Shown: positions 8,308 through 15,611 of the stretch, one piece after another
Layout of the letters: each line of letters opens with the position of its first letter
Numbering within the stretch: position 1 is the first letter of the stretch
Notes under the pieces: model-generated
The model's input: the letters and a program-made list of their open reading frames with translations, nothing else
The model's database searches: none
Told to the model about the DNA's origin: nothing
Source of the DNA: Chryseobacterium wanjuense
GTDB taxonomy: Bacteria; Bacteroidota; Bacteroidia; Flavobacteriales; Weeksellaceae
Length of the DNA: 64,000 nucleotides
Reading direction: 5' to 3'
Assembly (NCBI RefSeq): GCF_900111495.1
Contig: NZ_FOIU01000001.1
Coordinates: forward strand, 2,170,001-2,234,000
Program-made: the position numbers and the translations under genes

Positions 8308-9948
8308 ATGAGCAATTTAATTTTAAAAATAAATCAAAAAGACAATGTTTTAGTAGCCTTACAGGATATCCATGCAGGTACCGAAATCATTTTCGAAGGA
8401 GTAACTTACACCACTTTAGAAGCCATCCCCGCCAAACATAAATTCTTTATGAATGATATGAAACAGGGTGATGAGATCTTCATGTATGGCGTTTTGGTAG
8501 GCAAGGTACAATACGATCTGTCAGCGGGAACCCGAATGACGACAGATAATACAAAACACGCTGCCGAACCTTACTACTACCGCGATATTGATTATCACTG
8601 GACAAAACCCGACGTGTCAAGATTTTTACATAAAACTTTTAAAGGGTATCACCGCTCAAACGGCGATGTAGGTACGGCAAATTATTGGTTGTTTATCCCA
8701 ACTGTTTTTTGTGAAAACCGCAATCTTGATATTATTAAAGAATCTCTGTATAATGAACTGGGATACGCGGTTGACGCAAAATACAAAAACTATACGCATC
8801 AATTGGTAGAAGCCATTTTAAAAGGAGAAAACATTGATGATATTGATTTTTCGCCGTCAAGTATTCCTGCAAAAGACAGAATTTTTAAAAATGTAGACGG
8901 GATCAAATTCCTCAATCACACAGGCGGATGCGGCGGAACAAGACAAGATGCGGATACGCTCAGTAAACTTTTGGCGTCTTATGCGGATCATCCCAATGTG
9001 GCTGGAGTTACGTTGTTAAGTTTGGGCTGTCAACACCTTCAGATTGACAATTTTAAAAAAGATTTATACAATCGCAATCCTGATTTTGATAAACCTTTAC
9101 TCGTTTTTGAACAACAAAAAGCGGTAAGTGAAGAAACCATGATCAAAAATGCCATTTTCGAAACTTTGAAAGGGCTTTTGGAAATCAATAAAATTGAACG
9201 TAAAGATGCTCCCCTCAGCAAACTTTGTGTAGGGGTAAAATGTGGCGGAAGTGACGGATTCAGTGGTATTTCAGCTAACCCGGCGGTGGGACATCTTGCG
9301 GATATCCTTTCGGTTTTGGGTGCTAAAGTTCTACTAGCCGAGTTCCCGGAATTGTGTGGTGTCGAACAGGAGTTAATAGATCGCGCTGCAGACAAAGAAA
9401 CCGCTGAAAAATTCATTAAACTGATGACGGAATATGATGAACTCGCTCATGCAGTGGGTTCAGGATTTTACATGAATCCCTCTCCGGGAAATATTAAGGA
9501 CGGATTGATCACAGATGCCATAAAATCTGCTGGAGCCGCTAAAAAAGGAGGTTCCTCCCCTGTTGTCGATGTGTTGGATTACACTGAACCCGCAAAAAAA
9601 CCGGGATTGAGCCTTGTCTGCACACCGGGAAATGACGTAGAAGCTACCACAGGAAAAGCTGCTTCAGGAGCTACTTTAATTCTGTTTACGACAGGTCTTG
9701 GAACCCCAACAGGAAATCCGGTTTGTCCAGTCATCAAAGTGGCGACCAATACAGCTTTAGCAACGAAAATGTCGGATATTATCGATATTGATACGGGAGC
9801 GATTGTACGCGGCGAAAAAACCATTCAGCAAATGGGTGAAGATATTTTAGATTTCTGCATCGAAGTGGCCAGCGGAAATATTATCCCTAAAGCTGTGGCA
9901 TTGAATCAGGATGACTTTATTCCTTGGAAGAGAGGAGTGAGTCTTTAA
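8308..9948 (+). CDS. UxaA-family sugar-acid dehydratase (probable L-fuconate dehydratase)
   Basis: A 546-residue protein of the altronate/galactarate dehydratase family, metal-dependent enzymes that remove water from sugar acids. It is full length: an N-terminal SAF domain (about residues 1-95, including LVALQDIHAGTEI) and the large catalytic domain with HTGGCGGTRQD (about 204-214), LLSLGCQ, VGVKCGGSDGFSG and SPGNIKDGLIT. Annotation pipelines call this altronate dehydratase, but no uronate isomerase or altronate reductase is here. All neighbouring enzymes fit oxidative L-fucose breakdown, in which L-fuconate must be dehydrated and no enolase-superfamily fuconate dehydratase is present. That assignment is contextual inference. 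It starts one base after the permease's stop codon. Confidence 0.78.
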   Translation: MSNLILKINQKDNVLVALQDIHAGTEIIFEGVTYTTLEAIPAKHKFFMNDMKQGDEIFMYGVLVGKVQYDLSAGTRMTTDNTKHAAEPYYYRDIDYHWTKPDVSRFLHKTFKGYHRSNGDVGTANYWLFIPTVFCENRNLDIIKESLYNELGYAVDAKYKNYTHQLVEAILKGENIDDIDFSPSSIPAKDRIFKNVDGIKFLNHTGGCGGTRQDADTLSKLLASYADHPNVAGVTLLSLGCQHLQIDNFKKDLYNRNPDFDKPLLVFEQQKAVSEETMIKNAIFETLKGLLEINKIERKDAPLSKLCVGVKCGGSDGFSGISANPAVGHLADILSVLGAKVLLAEFPELCGVEQELIDRAADKETAEKFIKLMTEYDELAHAVGSGFYMNPSPGNIKDGLITDAIKSAGAAKKGGSSPVVDVLDYTEPAKKPGLSLVCTPGNDVEATTGKAASGATLILFTTGLGTPTGNPVCPVIKVATNTALATKMSDIIDIDTGAIVRGEKTIQQMGEDILDFCIEVASGNIIPKAVALNQDDFIPWKRGVSL

Positions 9949-10207
9949 AAATTCAATTTTAAGTAAAAGGTAAAAAGTAAAAAGAGCCAAGGTTACGACA
10001 AGTCGCATTAAGCTTGAAAATAATAAAATCATAATTGCATTAGGATTAATATTAATAATCAACTGCAAGCCTTTGCTGAGTGAAATCGAAGATTCGACGT
10101 AGTCAAACGCCTTTACGAACGAAAAATATGCAGAAGAATATTAAAAAAAAACTTTGCGCCCTTTGCGTTAAAAAAATATGAGTAAAATTTAATAATTAAT
10201 ATAAAAA
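9949..10207. repeat. Spacer with TTTGCG-type repeat
   Basis: A 259-bp spacer without a gene. Positions about 10065-10165 carry a diverged unit (CCTTTGCTGAGTGAAAT, ACGAACGAAAAATATGCAGAA, CTTTGCGCCCTTTGCGTTAA) of the family that is repeated in tandem at 11040-11455. Confidence 0.65.
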
Positions 10208-10972
10208 ATGTTTTCTTTAAAAAATAAAAAAGCAGTTGTAACAGGCGGCGGAAGCGGAATCGGACAAGCCATTGCGGTTCAGCTTGCAGCTAATGGTGCT
10301 GAAGTTCACATTCTGGAAATAACCGAGCAAAACGGACAGGAAACACTGGAAAAAATACAATCTTCCGGAGGCAATGCGAAAGTGTATGCCTGTGATGTTT
10401 CAAAACAAAAAGATGTTTTGGCAGTTTTTGATCAAATTGGAGCGATTAATATTCTCATCAATAATGCAGGAATTGCACACATTGGAAAAGCTGACACGAC
10501 TTCAGAAGAAGATTTCGAAAGAATCTATAATGTCAATATTAAAGGGGTCTACAACTGCCTATTCGCAGGTATTCCACAAATTAGAAAATCAGGAGGTGGC
10601 GTGATCATTAATATGGCTTCCATTGCAGCATTGGTCGGCATTCCAGACCGTTTTGCATACAGTACGGCGAAAGGTGCCGTAAAAGCAATGACCATGAGTG
10701 TTGCCAAAGATTATATTCATGAAAATATCAGATGTAATTCTATTTCTCCGGCACGAGTTCATACTCCTTTTGTGGATGGATTTTTACAAAAAAATTATCC
10801 TGACAATATCGAAGAAATGTTTGCAAAATTATCGAGAACACAACCAATCGGAAGAATGGCTCAACCTGAGGAAATTGCTTCTTTAGCGTTGTATTTATGC
10901 AGTGATGAAGCTTCATTCATTACAGGTGTAGATTATCCTATCGATGGTGGTTTTACCACTTTGAATAATTAA
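10208..10972 (+). CDS. SDR-family oxidoreductase of the fucose cluster (dehydrogenase 1)
   Basis: A classical short-chain dehydrogenase of 254 residues. Cofactor motif TGGGSGIG at 12-19, NNAG at 85-88, and the catalytic S138, Y151 and K155 (YSTAK) are all present. An acidic residue at the end of the second strand (HILEI) suggests NAD rather than NADP. The pathway needs two dehydrogenases: L-fucose 1-dehydrogenase and 2-keto-3-deoxy-L-fuconate 4-dehydrogenase. This one is followed by the FAH-family hydrolase that would act on the second enzyme's product, which favours the 2-keto-3-deoxy-L-fuconate role, but sequence does not decide it. Confidence 0.82.
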   Translation: MFSLKNKKAVVTGGGSGIGQAIAVQLAANGAEVHILEITEQNGQETLEKIQSSGGNAKVYACDVSKQKDVLAVFDQIGAINILINNAGIAHIGKADTTSEEDFERIYNVNIKGVYNCLFAGIPQIRKSGGGVIINMASIAALVGIPDRFAYSTAKGAVKAMTMSVAKDYIHENIRCNSISPARVHTPFVDGFLQKNYPDNIEEMFAKLSRTQPIGRMAQPEEIASLALYLCSDEASFITGVDYPIDGGFTTLNN

Positions 10973-11479
10973 AAAAAAATTATTAATTATTTCTTTAATG
11001 CAAAGAGAGTAAAGATTATTAAATTAAATTTCAAAAAATTTCGTTCGCAAAGGCATTTCACTCAGCAAATGATAGCATAGTCTTTTGTTAAAATTTTAAC
11101 AATGTAATTAAAGCAAATATTAAAAATCAGTTATCATTTGCTGAGTGAAATGCCTTTGCGAACGAAAAATATACAGAAAACATTAAAAAAATATTAGCGC
11201 CCTTGCGTTAATTTTAAAAGCGTAATTAAAACAAATATAAGATTCAGTTATCATTTGCTGAGTGAAACGCCCTTGCGAACGAAAAATATACAGAACAACA
11301 TTAAAAAAATATTAGCGCCTTTGCGTTAATTTTAAAAGCGTAATTAAAACAAATATAAGATTCAGTTATCATTTGCTGAGTGAAACGTCCTTGCGAACGA
11401 AAAATATACAGAACAACATCAAAAAAATCTTAGCGCCCTTCGCGTTTAAATTAAACATTCAAAAAAATCAAAATTAAAA
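10973..11479. repeat. Tandem and inverted TTTGCG-type repeats
   Basis: A 507-bp gene-free stretch made almost wholly of repeats. Three tandem units start at 11129, 11245 and 11363 (periods 116 and 118 bp), each containing CAGTTATCATTTGCTGAGTG, TTGCGAACGAAAAATATACA and TTAGCGCC-TTGCGTTAA. At about 11039-11075 an inverted copy of the first part of the unit faces the first tandem unit across about 55 bp, giving arms of roughly 35 bp that could form a hairpin. The region separates the SDR gene from the hydrolase gene; whether transcription passes through is unknown. Confidence 0.85.
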
Positions 11480-12331
11480 ATGAAATTAATAAAATTCGGA
11501 AAACCGGGACAAGAAAAACCGGGAGTGATTATTAACGAAAAAAGATACGATGTCTCCCATTTAGTGAAAGATTATGATGAAAACTTCTTTTCCGGGGATG
11601 CTATTGAAAATTTAAAAGCAGAAATAAACACACAGAATTTACCCGAAATTTCCCTTGACGAAAGATTAGGTTCACCTTTGGCAAGACCCTCCAAAATCAT
11701 CTGTGTTGGATTGAATTATAAAGATCACGCTGCTGAAACCAACGCCCCGATTCCGCAGGAACCTATTTTGTTTTTTAAGGCTACGACTGCTATCGTGGGT
11801 CCTAATGATGATTTAATTATTCCTAAAAACAGTACAAAAACCGACTGGGAAGTTGAATTGGGCATCGTCATCGGAAAAAAAGCAAGCTATATTTCTGAGG
11901 AAAATGCGCTTGAACACGTTGCTGGTTATGTTTTGCACAACGATTATAGTGAAAGAGCCTTTCAGCTGGAAAGAAATGGACAGTGGGTAAAAGGAAAAAG
12001 CTGCGATACCTTCGCGCCGATTGGGCCTTTCATTGCGACGCCTGACGAAATTGAGGATGTTCACAACCTGCGTTTATGGCTTAAAGTGAATGGACAAATG
12101 CTGCAGAACGGAAATACTTCTAATCTGATCTTTAATATTCCTTTTCTGATAAGCTATATCAGTCAGTTTATGACTTTGCTACCGGGGGATGTGATCAGTA
12201 CGGGAACGCCTGCGGGTGTCGGTTTAGGTCAAAAACCAGAGCCTTGGTATCTGAAACCGGGGGATGTGGTGGAATTGGGAATTGACGGTTTAGGAAGCAG
12301 CGCACAAAAAGTAAAAGCTTACGACGAATGA
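11480..12331 (+). CDS. Fumarylacetoacetate hydrolase family protein (probable 2,4-diketo-3-deoxy-L-fuconate hydrolase)
   Basis: A 283-residue FAH-family enzyme with the standard N-terminal small domain and C-terminal catalytic domain. The metal ligands are the E124-x-E126 pair in DWEVELG and D155 in HNDYSER; GLNYKDHAAE (78-87) and STGTPAGVGLG complete the active-site signature. Family members break carbon-carbon bonds of acylpyruvates. In oxidative L-fucose degradation the corresponding enzyme splits 2,4-diketo-3-deoxy-L-fuconate to pyruvate and L-lactate. The neighbouring mutarotase and lactonase support this. Its stop overlaps the next start by 4 bp (ATGA), showing translational coupling. 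Confidence 0.85.
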   Translation: MKLIKFGKPGQEKPGVIINEKRYDVSHLVKDYDENFFSGDAIENLKAEINTQNLPEISLDERLGSPLARPSKIICVGLNYKDHAAETNAPIPQEPILFFKATTAIVGPNDDLIIPKNSTKTDWEVELGIVIGKKASYISEENALEHVAGYVLHNDYSERAFQLERNGQWVKGKSCDTFAPIGPFIATPDEIEDVHNLRLWLKVNGQMLQNGNTSNLIFNIPFLISYISQFMTLLPGDVISTGTPAGVGLGQKPEPWYLKPGDVVELGIDGLGSSAQKVKAYDE

Positions 12332-12657
12332 AAAGATACTGTCTCGCCCTCGACTTGATCGATGACCCTGAATTGATCGCGGAATACGAAAAATATCACC
12401 AAAACGTTTGGCCTGAAATCAAGCAAAGTATCTTGGATTCCGGAATTATGAATATGGAGATTTATCGTCTTCAAAATCGTTTATTTATGATAGTGGAAGC
12501 CGATGAATATTTCTCTTTTGAAGCCAAAAATGAAGCTGATAAAAACAATCCGAAAGTTCAGGAATGGGAACAATTGATGTGGAAATTTCAACAACAGCTG
12601 CCCCACTCGAAACCGGGAGAAAAATGGCAATTGATGGATAAAATATTTTCATTATAA
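12328..12657 (+). CDS. L-rhamnose/L-fucose mutarotase (RhaM-like)
   Basis: A 109-residue single-domain protein of the L-rhamnose mutarotase family, a small ferredoxin-like fold that interconverts the anomers of a deoxysugar. The N-terminal strand RYCLALDL is followed by EKYHQNVWPEI, holding the conserved H24; later ADEYFSFEAKN and EWEQLMWKFQ match the family. In this cluster it most likely acts on L-fucose, presenting the right anomer to the 1-dehydrogenase. It overlaps the preceding hydrolase by 4 bp and is 27 bp from the lactonase gene. Confidence 0.85.
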   Translation: MKRYCLALDLIDDPELIAEYEKYHQNVWPEIKQSILDSGIMNMEIYRLQNRLFMIVEADEYFSFEAKNEADKNNPKVQEWEQLMWKFQQQLPHSKPGEKWQLMDKIFSL

Positions 12658-12684
12658 ATTTAATTTCATAGAAAATTATTAAAA

Positions 12685-13509
12685 ATGATTATTGATTCTC
12701 ACGTACATTTTTGGAAATTTGATCCGGTTCGGGATGCCTGGATTACGGAAGATATGACCACCATCCGGAAAGACTTTCTGCCGGAAGATTTTTCATTATA
12801 TTTAAAAGAAAAAAGTACTGAAGGCTGCATCGCTGTCCAGGCTGATCAAAGTGATGAAGAGACCACCTTTCTGATTAATCTTGCTAAAGAAAATTCGTTT
12901 ATTAAAGGGGTTGTCGGATGGATTGATTTGACTTCTGAAAAACTGGAAGAATCCCTTCAAAATTATCAGTCAGAAAAACTCATTAAAGGATTCAGGCATA
13001 TCGCGGAAGGAGAAGAAATCGGATTTTTACTGCAAAAAAATGTACTCAACGGAATTGCTACACTCCATCAGTATGGTTATACTTTCGATATTTTATTGAG
13101 ACAGAACCAGCTTTCTGACGCCGTAAAACTTTCAGAAAAATTACCTGATCAACCCTTTATTTTGGATCATTGCGGAAAACCGGATTTGAAAACAAATGAC
13201 TTGAAAGATTGGAAATCAAATATTTCAGAGCTCGCTAAAAACTCCAACATTTATTGTAAAGTTTCAGGACTTTTAACGCAGGGAAATTGGGATACTATTG
13301 ATGAAAAGTCAATTTTTAAAGTTTTGGATTTTATTTTTTCACAATTCGGAATTAAGCATACGGTTTTCGGGAGCGACTGGCCAGTGATGTTATTGGGAGG
13401 AAATTATGCTTTGTGGCTGGAATTGATTACAAAATATTTGACACAGTTTTCCAAAGAAGAACAGCAACTTTTTTTCGCTGGAAATGCTGTGGAATTCTAC
13501 AATTTATGA
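12685..13509 (+). CDS. Amidohydrolase family lactonase (probable L-fuconolactonase)
   Basis: A 274-residue COG3618-type amidohydrolase with a TIM-barrel fold. Metal-binding and catalytic residues are evident: H6 and H8 in IDSHVHFWKFDP, the histidine in ILDHCGKPD, and the aspartate in FGSDWPV near the C-terminus. Family members open sugar lactones such as L-fucono-1,5-lactone, galactarolactone and L-rhamnonolactone. Given the permease, mutarotase and two SDRs around it, L-fuconolactone is the best-supported substrate. The position directly after the mutarotase suggests the pair works on the first steps of the pathway. Confidence 0.85.
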   Translation: MIIDSHVHFWKFDPVRDAWITEDMTTIRKDFLPEDFSLYLKEKSTEGCIAVQADQSDEETTFLINLAKENSFIKGVVGWIDLTSEKLEESLQNYQSEKLIKGFRHIAEGEEIGFLLQKNVLNGIATLHQYGYTFDILLRQNQLSDAVKLSEKLPDQPFILDHCGKPDLKTNDLKDWKSNISELAKNSNIYCKVSGLLTQGNWDTIDEKSIFKVLDFIFSQFGIKHTVFGSDWPVMLLGGNYALWLELITKYLTQFSKEEQQLFFAGNAVEFYNL

Positions 13510-13726
13510 TTTTTTTCACCACAAAAGTCACAAAAGATTTTAACACATGAGTCACATTAGATTTAAGTTTAAAACTTTGAGAATATTTAGAACACATCAG
13601 TTTAAAATGAATGTATTAAAACCTTTTTGGTCTTGGCTAAGTAAAACGCCTTTGCAAACTTAAAAGCATTTAGTAATTAGAAAAAACCTTAGCGCACTTT
13701 GCGTTTAAAACAATTATAATCAAAAC
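13510..13726. repeat. Spacer with diverged TTTGCG-type repeat
   Basis: A 217-bp spacer. Around 13624-13705 it has a decayed copy of the unit seen at 11129-11455 (TTGGCTAAGTAAAACGCCTTTGCAAAC, then CTTAGCGCACTTTGCGTTTAA). No gene or clear promoter was seen. Confidence 0.5.
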
Positions 13727-14509
13727 ATGAACTTAAATCTCGACCATAAAATAATCATCGTAAGCGGCGGTGCAAAAGGCATCGGAAACGCCATTACAAA
13801 AATCTTAGCCGAAGAAAAAGCATTGCCCATCATCATCGGCAGAAACAAAAATGACAACAAAAAAGCGGTTCAGGAAATCGTTGATCAAGGCGGAAAAGTT
13901 GATTGTGTTACCGCCGAACTTTCCCAACCCGATGAATGCAAAAAAGCGATCGAAGAAGTCATAAAAAAATACGGAAAGATCGATGGTATCGTGAATAATG
14001 CCGGTGTCAACGATGGTGTAGGTCTGGAGAATGGTTCATACGAAAAATTCATAGAATCCTATCATAAAAATGTGGTGCATTATTACCTTTTGGTGCATCA
14101 TGCACTTCCCTATCTTAAGGAAAGCAAAGGTTCAATTGTGAATATCGGCAGCAAAACTGCAGAAACCGGGCAAGGAGGAACGTCGGGTTATGCCGCTGCG
14201 AATGGCGCCAGAAACGCCCTGACAAGAGAATGGGCGGTCGAACTTTTGCCTTACAGCATTCGTGTCAATGCCATTATCGTCGCTGAAGCCTGGACACCGC
14301 TCTATCAATCGTGGATTTCTACCTTTGAAAATCCGGAGGAAAAATTAAGCAGCATTACTTCAAAAATACCGTTGGAAAACAGAATGACAACTTCCGAGGA
14401 AATTGCGAATATGGCAGCGTTTCTGTTATCGGAAAGATCTTCGCATACAACAGGACAGTTGATTCATGTGGATGGTGGGTATGTGCATTTGGATAGGAGT
14501 TTGGGGTAA
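13727..14509 (+). CDS. SDR-family oxidoreductase of the fucose cluster (dehydrogenase 2), YxxxN variant
   Basis: A 260-residue short-chain dehydrogenase with SGGAKGIG at 13-20, NNAG at 90-93, S142 and Y155. The residue that should be the catalytic lysine, four after the tyrosine, is asparagine (YAAAN, N159, codon AAT). The basic residue at the end of strand 2 (IIIGRN) suggests NADP. The rest of the fold, including the C-terminal HVDGG, is intact and nothing suggests decay. It would be either the L-fucose 1-dehydrogenase or the 2-keto-3-deoxy-L-fuconate dehydrogenase; by elimination the former is somewhat likelier. Last gene of the cluster. Confidence 0.8.
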   Translation: MNLNLDHKIIIVSGGAKGIGNAITKILAEEKALPIIIGRNKNDNKKAVQEIVDQGGKVDCVTAELSQPDECKKAIEEVIKKYGKIDGIVNNAGVNDGVGLENGSYEKFIESYHKNVVHYYLLVHHALPYLKESKGSIVNIGSKTAETGQGGTSGYAAANGARNALTREWAVELLPYSIRVNAIIVAEAWTPLYQSWISTFENPEEKLSSITSKIPLENRMTTSEEIANMAAFLLSERSSHTTGQLIHVDGGYVHLDRSLG

Positions 14510-14558
14510 TAATTTTATCAAATAAAAAGAAATTAATAAATTTGTTTAAAACAAAAAG

Positions 14559-14789
14559 ATGGAATCTGCTACATTAAAAAACATTAACAAAATTCTTAAA
14601 GATGCTCCGGAAAGTATTTTGGAAAGAATTTTAGGTTATATTGAAGGAATTTTAGAAGAAGAAAATACTGATTTTAAACTTTCTGATGAGCAAAAAGAAA
14701 GTCTTCGGCAAATTAAAAAACGATCCTACGAACAACACACAGAAATTGATGCTTTTTTAAATGAAATGAGCTCAAAATATGGCATTTAA
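14559..14789 (+). CDS. Putative antitoxin of a ParE/RelE-type module
   Basis: A 76-residue, acidic, mostly helical protein. The C-terminal half (FKLSDEQKESLRQIKKRSYE, then HTEIDAFLNEMSSKYGI) resembles addiction-module components that pair with ParE/RelE toxins. The assignment rests mainly on the gene order: its stop codon overlaps, by 11 bp, the start of a recognisable but frameshifted RelE/ParE toxin frame. Antitoxins of this kind bind and neutralise the toxin and often repress their own operon. Confidence 0.65.
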   Translation: MESATLKNINKILKDAPESILERILGYIEGILEEENTDFKLSDEQKESLRQIKKRSYEQHTEIDAFLNEMSSKYGI

Positions 14790-15061
14790 AATTATCATTT
14801 CTGATGAAGCAAAAACAGATCTAGAACATTCCTATCTTTATTATCAAACCAAAGTCAATAAAAAAGTCGCTGATAATTTTTTCAAAGATTTTAAATATTA
14901 TTTCTAAAAATCCATATTTTAAAATTTGGTTTGAAGATTTTCATGGAAAGTTAATGAAAAAATATCCTTTTCTTATATTTTACACAATTGATAGAGATGC
15001 TGAAATCATTGTTATAGCTAGGGTATTTCATACTTCACAAAATCCTAGAAGATATCCATAA
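14779..15061 (+). pseudogene. ParE/RelE-family toxin, frameshifted
   Basis: The frame opening at the ATG 14779 (MAFKIIISDEAKTDLEHSYL) stops after 42 codons. The remainder of a typical ParE/RelE toxin continues in another frame: ILNIISKNPYF, then FEDFHGKLMKKYPFLIFYTI, ending in FHTSQNPRRYP and a stop at 15061. The full span is 283 bp, one more than a multiple of three. Removing one T from the run of six T at about 14878-14883 joins the frames into a normal 93-residue toxin. It is therefore either recently inactivated or a homopolymer sequencing error. ParE toxins poison gyrase and RelE toxins cleave mRNA; which applies cannot be told. Confidence 0.8.
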
Positions 15062-15062
15062 A

Positions 15063-15266
15063 TTTCTTTTGTCTTGAAACAAAAGAATCAAAAATTCAAG
15101 ACTTGGAAACTTTCGCTAAAAATTAAAACTTAATCCTAAAATTCCCAAAACTTGCGCGAAATTTAATGTTGGTTCTTCGGTTGAACACTTGTCTCGCGCT
15201 TCGGACAGTGGGAATTTTTTAACGGATTAAGTTTTAATTTTCTTAACGCTCCATTTTCCTATGTCA
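15063..15266 (+). repeat. Long-hairpin dispersed element, copy 1
   Basis: About 200 bp beginning TTTCTTTTGTCTTGAAACAA and ending near TTTTCCTATGTC. Nested complementary segments fold it into one long imperfect hairpin: AATTAAAACTTAATCC pairs with GGATTAAGTTTTAATT, AAAATTCCCA with TGGGAATTTT, and TTGCGCGA with TCGCGC near the tip. No coding capacity. Other copies: 15363-15553, 23468-23677 and 27949-28141, all in the same orientation. Confidence 0.85.
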
Positions 15267-15326
15267 TTTAAACAAAAAAACGCACCTTAAAAAAAGATAC
15301 GTTTTAAAAATATTTTAAATCCGAAA

Positions 15327-15553
15327 TTACATCGTCTCCATTTTGAAGCTTATGCTTTCGGAAACAAAGAATCAAAAATTCAAGACTTGGAAACTTCCGC
15401 TAAAAATTAAAACTTAATCCTAAAATTCCCAAAACTTGCGCGAAATTTAATGTTGGTTCTTCGGTTCAACGTTTGTCTCGCGCTTCAAACAGTGGGAATT
15501 TCTTAACGGCTTAATTTTTAATTTTCTTTACGCTCCACTTTCCTATGTCGTTT
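15327..15553 (+). repeat. Duplicated carB 3' end plus hairpin element copy 2
   Basis: Positions 15327-15360 repeat the last codons and stop of carB (real copy 15612-15645) with a single change, and the sequence before them (terminator included) is also repeated. The offset is 284-285 bp. Immediately after, at about 15363-15553, is a second copy of the long-hairpin element that lacks its TTTCTTTTGTCTTGAAAC head. This is a tandem duplication of about 285 bp covering the element, the carB terminator and the carB 3' end. Confidence 0.85.
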
Positions 15554-15557
15554 AAAC

Positions 15558-15587
15558 AAAAAAAAACGCACCTTAAAAAAGATACGT
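15558..15587 (-). terminator. Intrinsic terminator of the pyrB-carA-carB operon
   Basis: On the minus strand ACGTATCTT pairs with AAGGTGCGT (two G-U pairs) and is followed by eight or nine T. It starts about 25 bp after the carB stop. A near-identical copy exists at about 15273-15303 in the duplicated unit. Confidence 0.75.
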
Positions 15588-15611
15588 TTTAAAAATATTT
15601 TAAATCCGAAA

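Noticed and set aside
8308..9948. Hexuronate (altronate) pathway
   Set aside because: No uronate isomerase, altronate oxidoreductase or KDG kinase/aldolase is here; all neighbours fit fucose oxidation instead.
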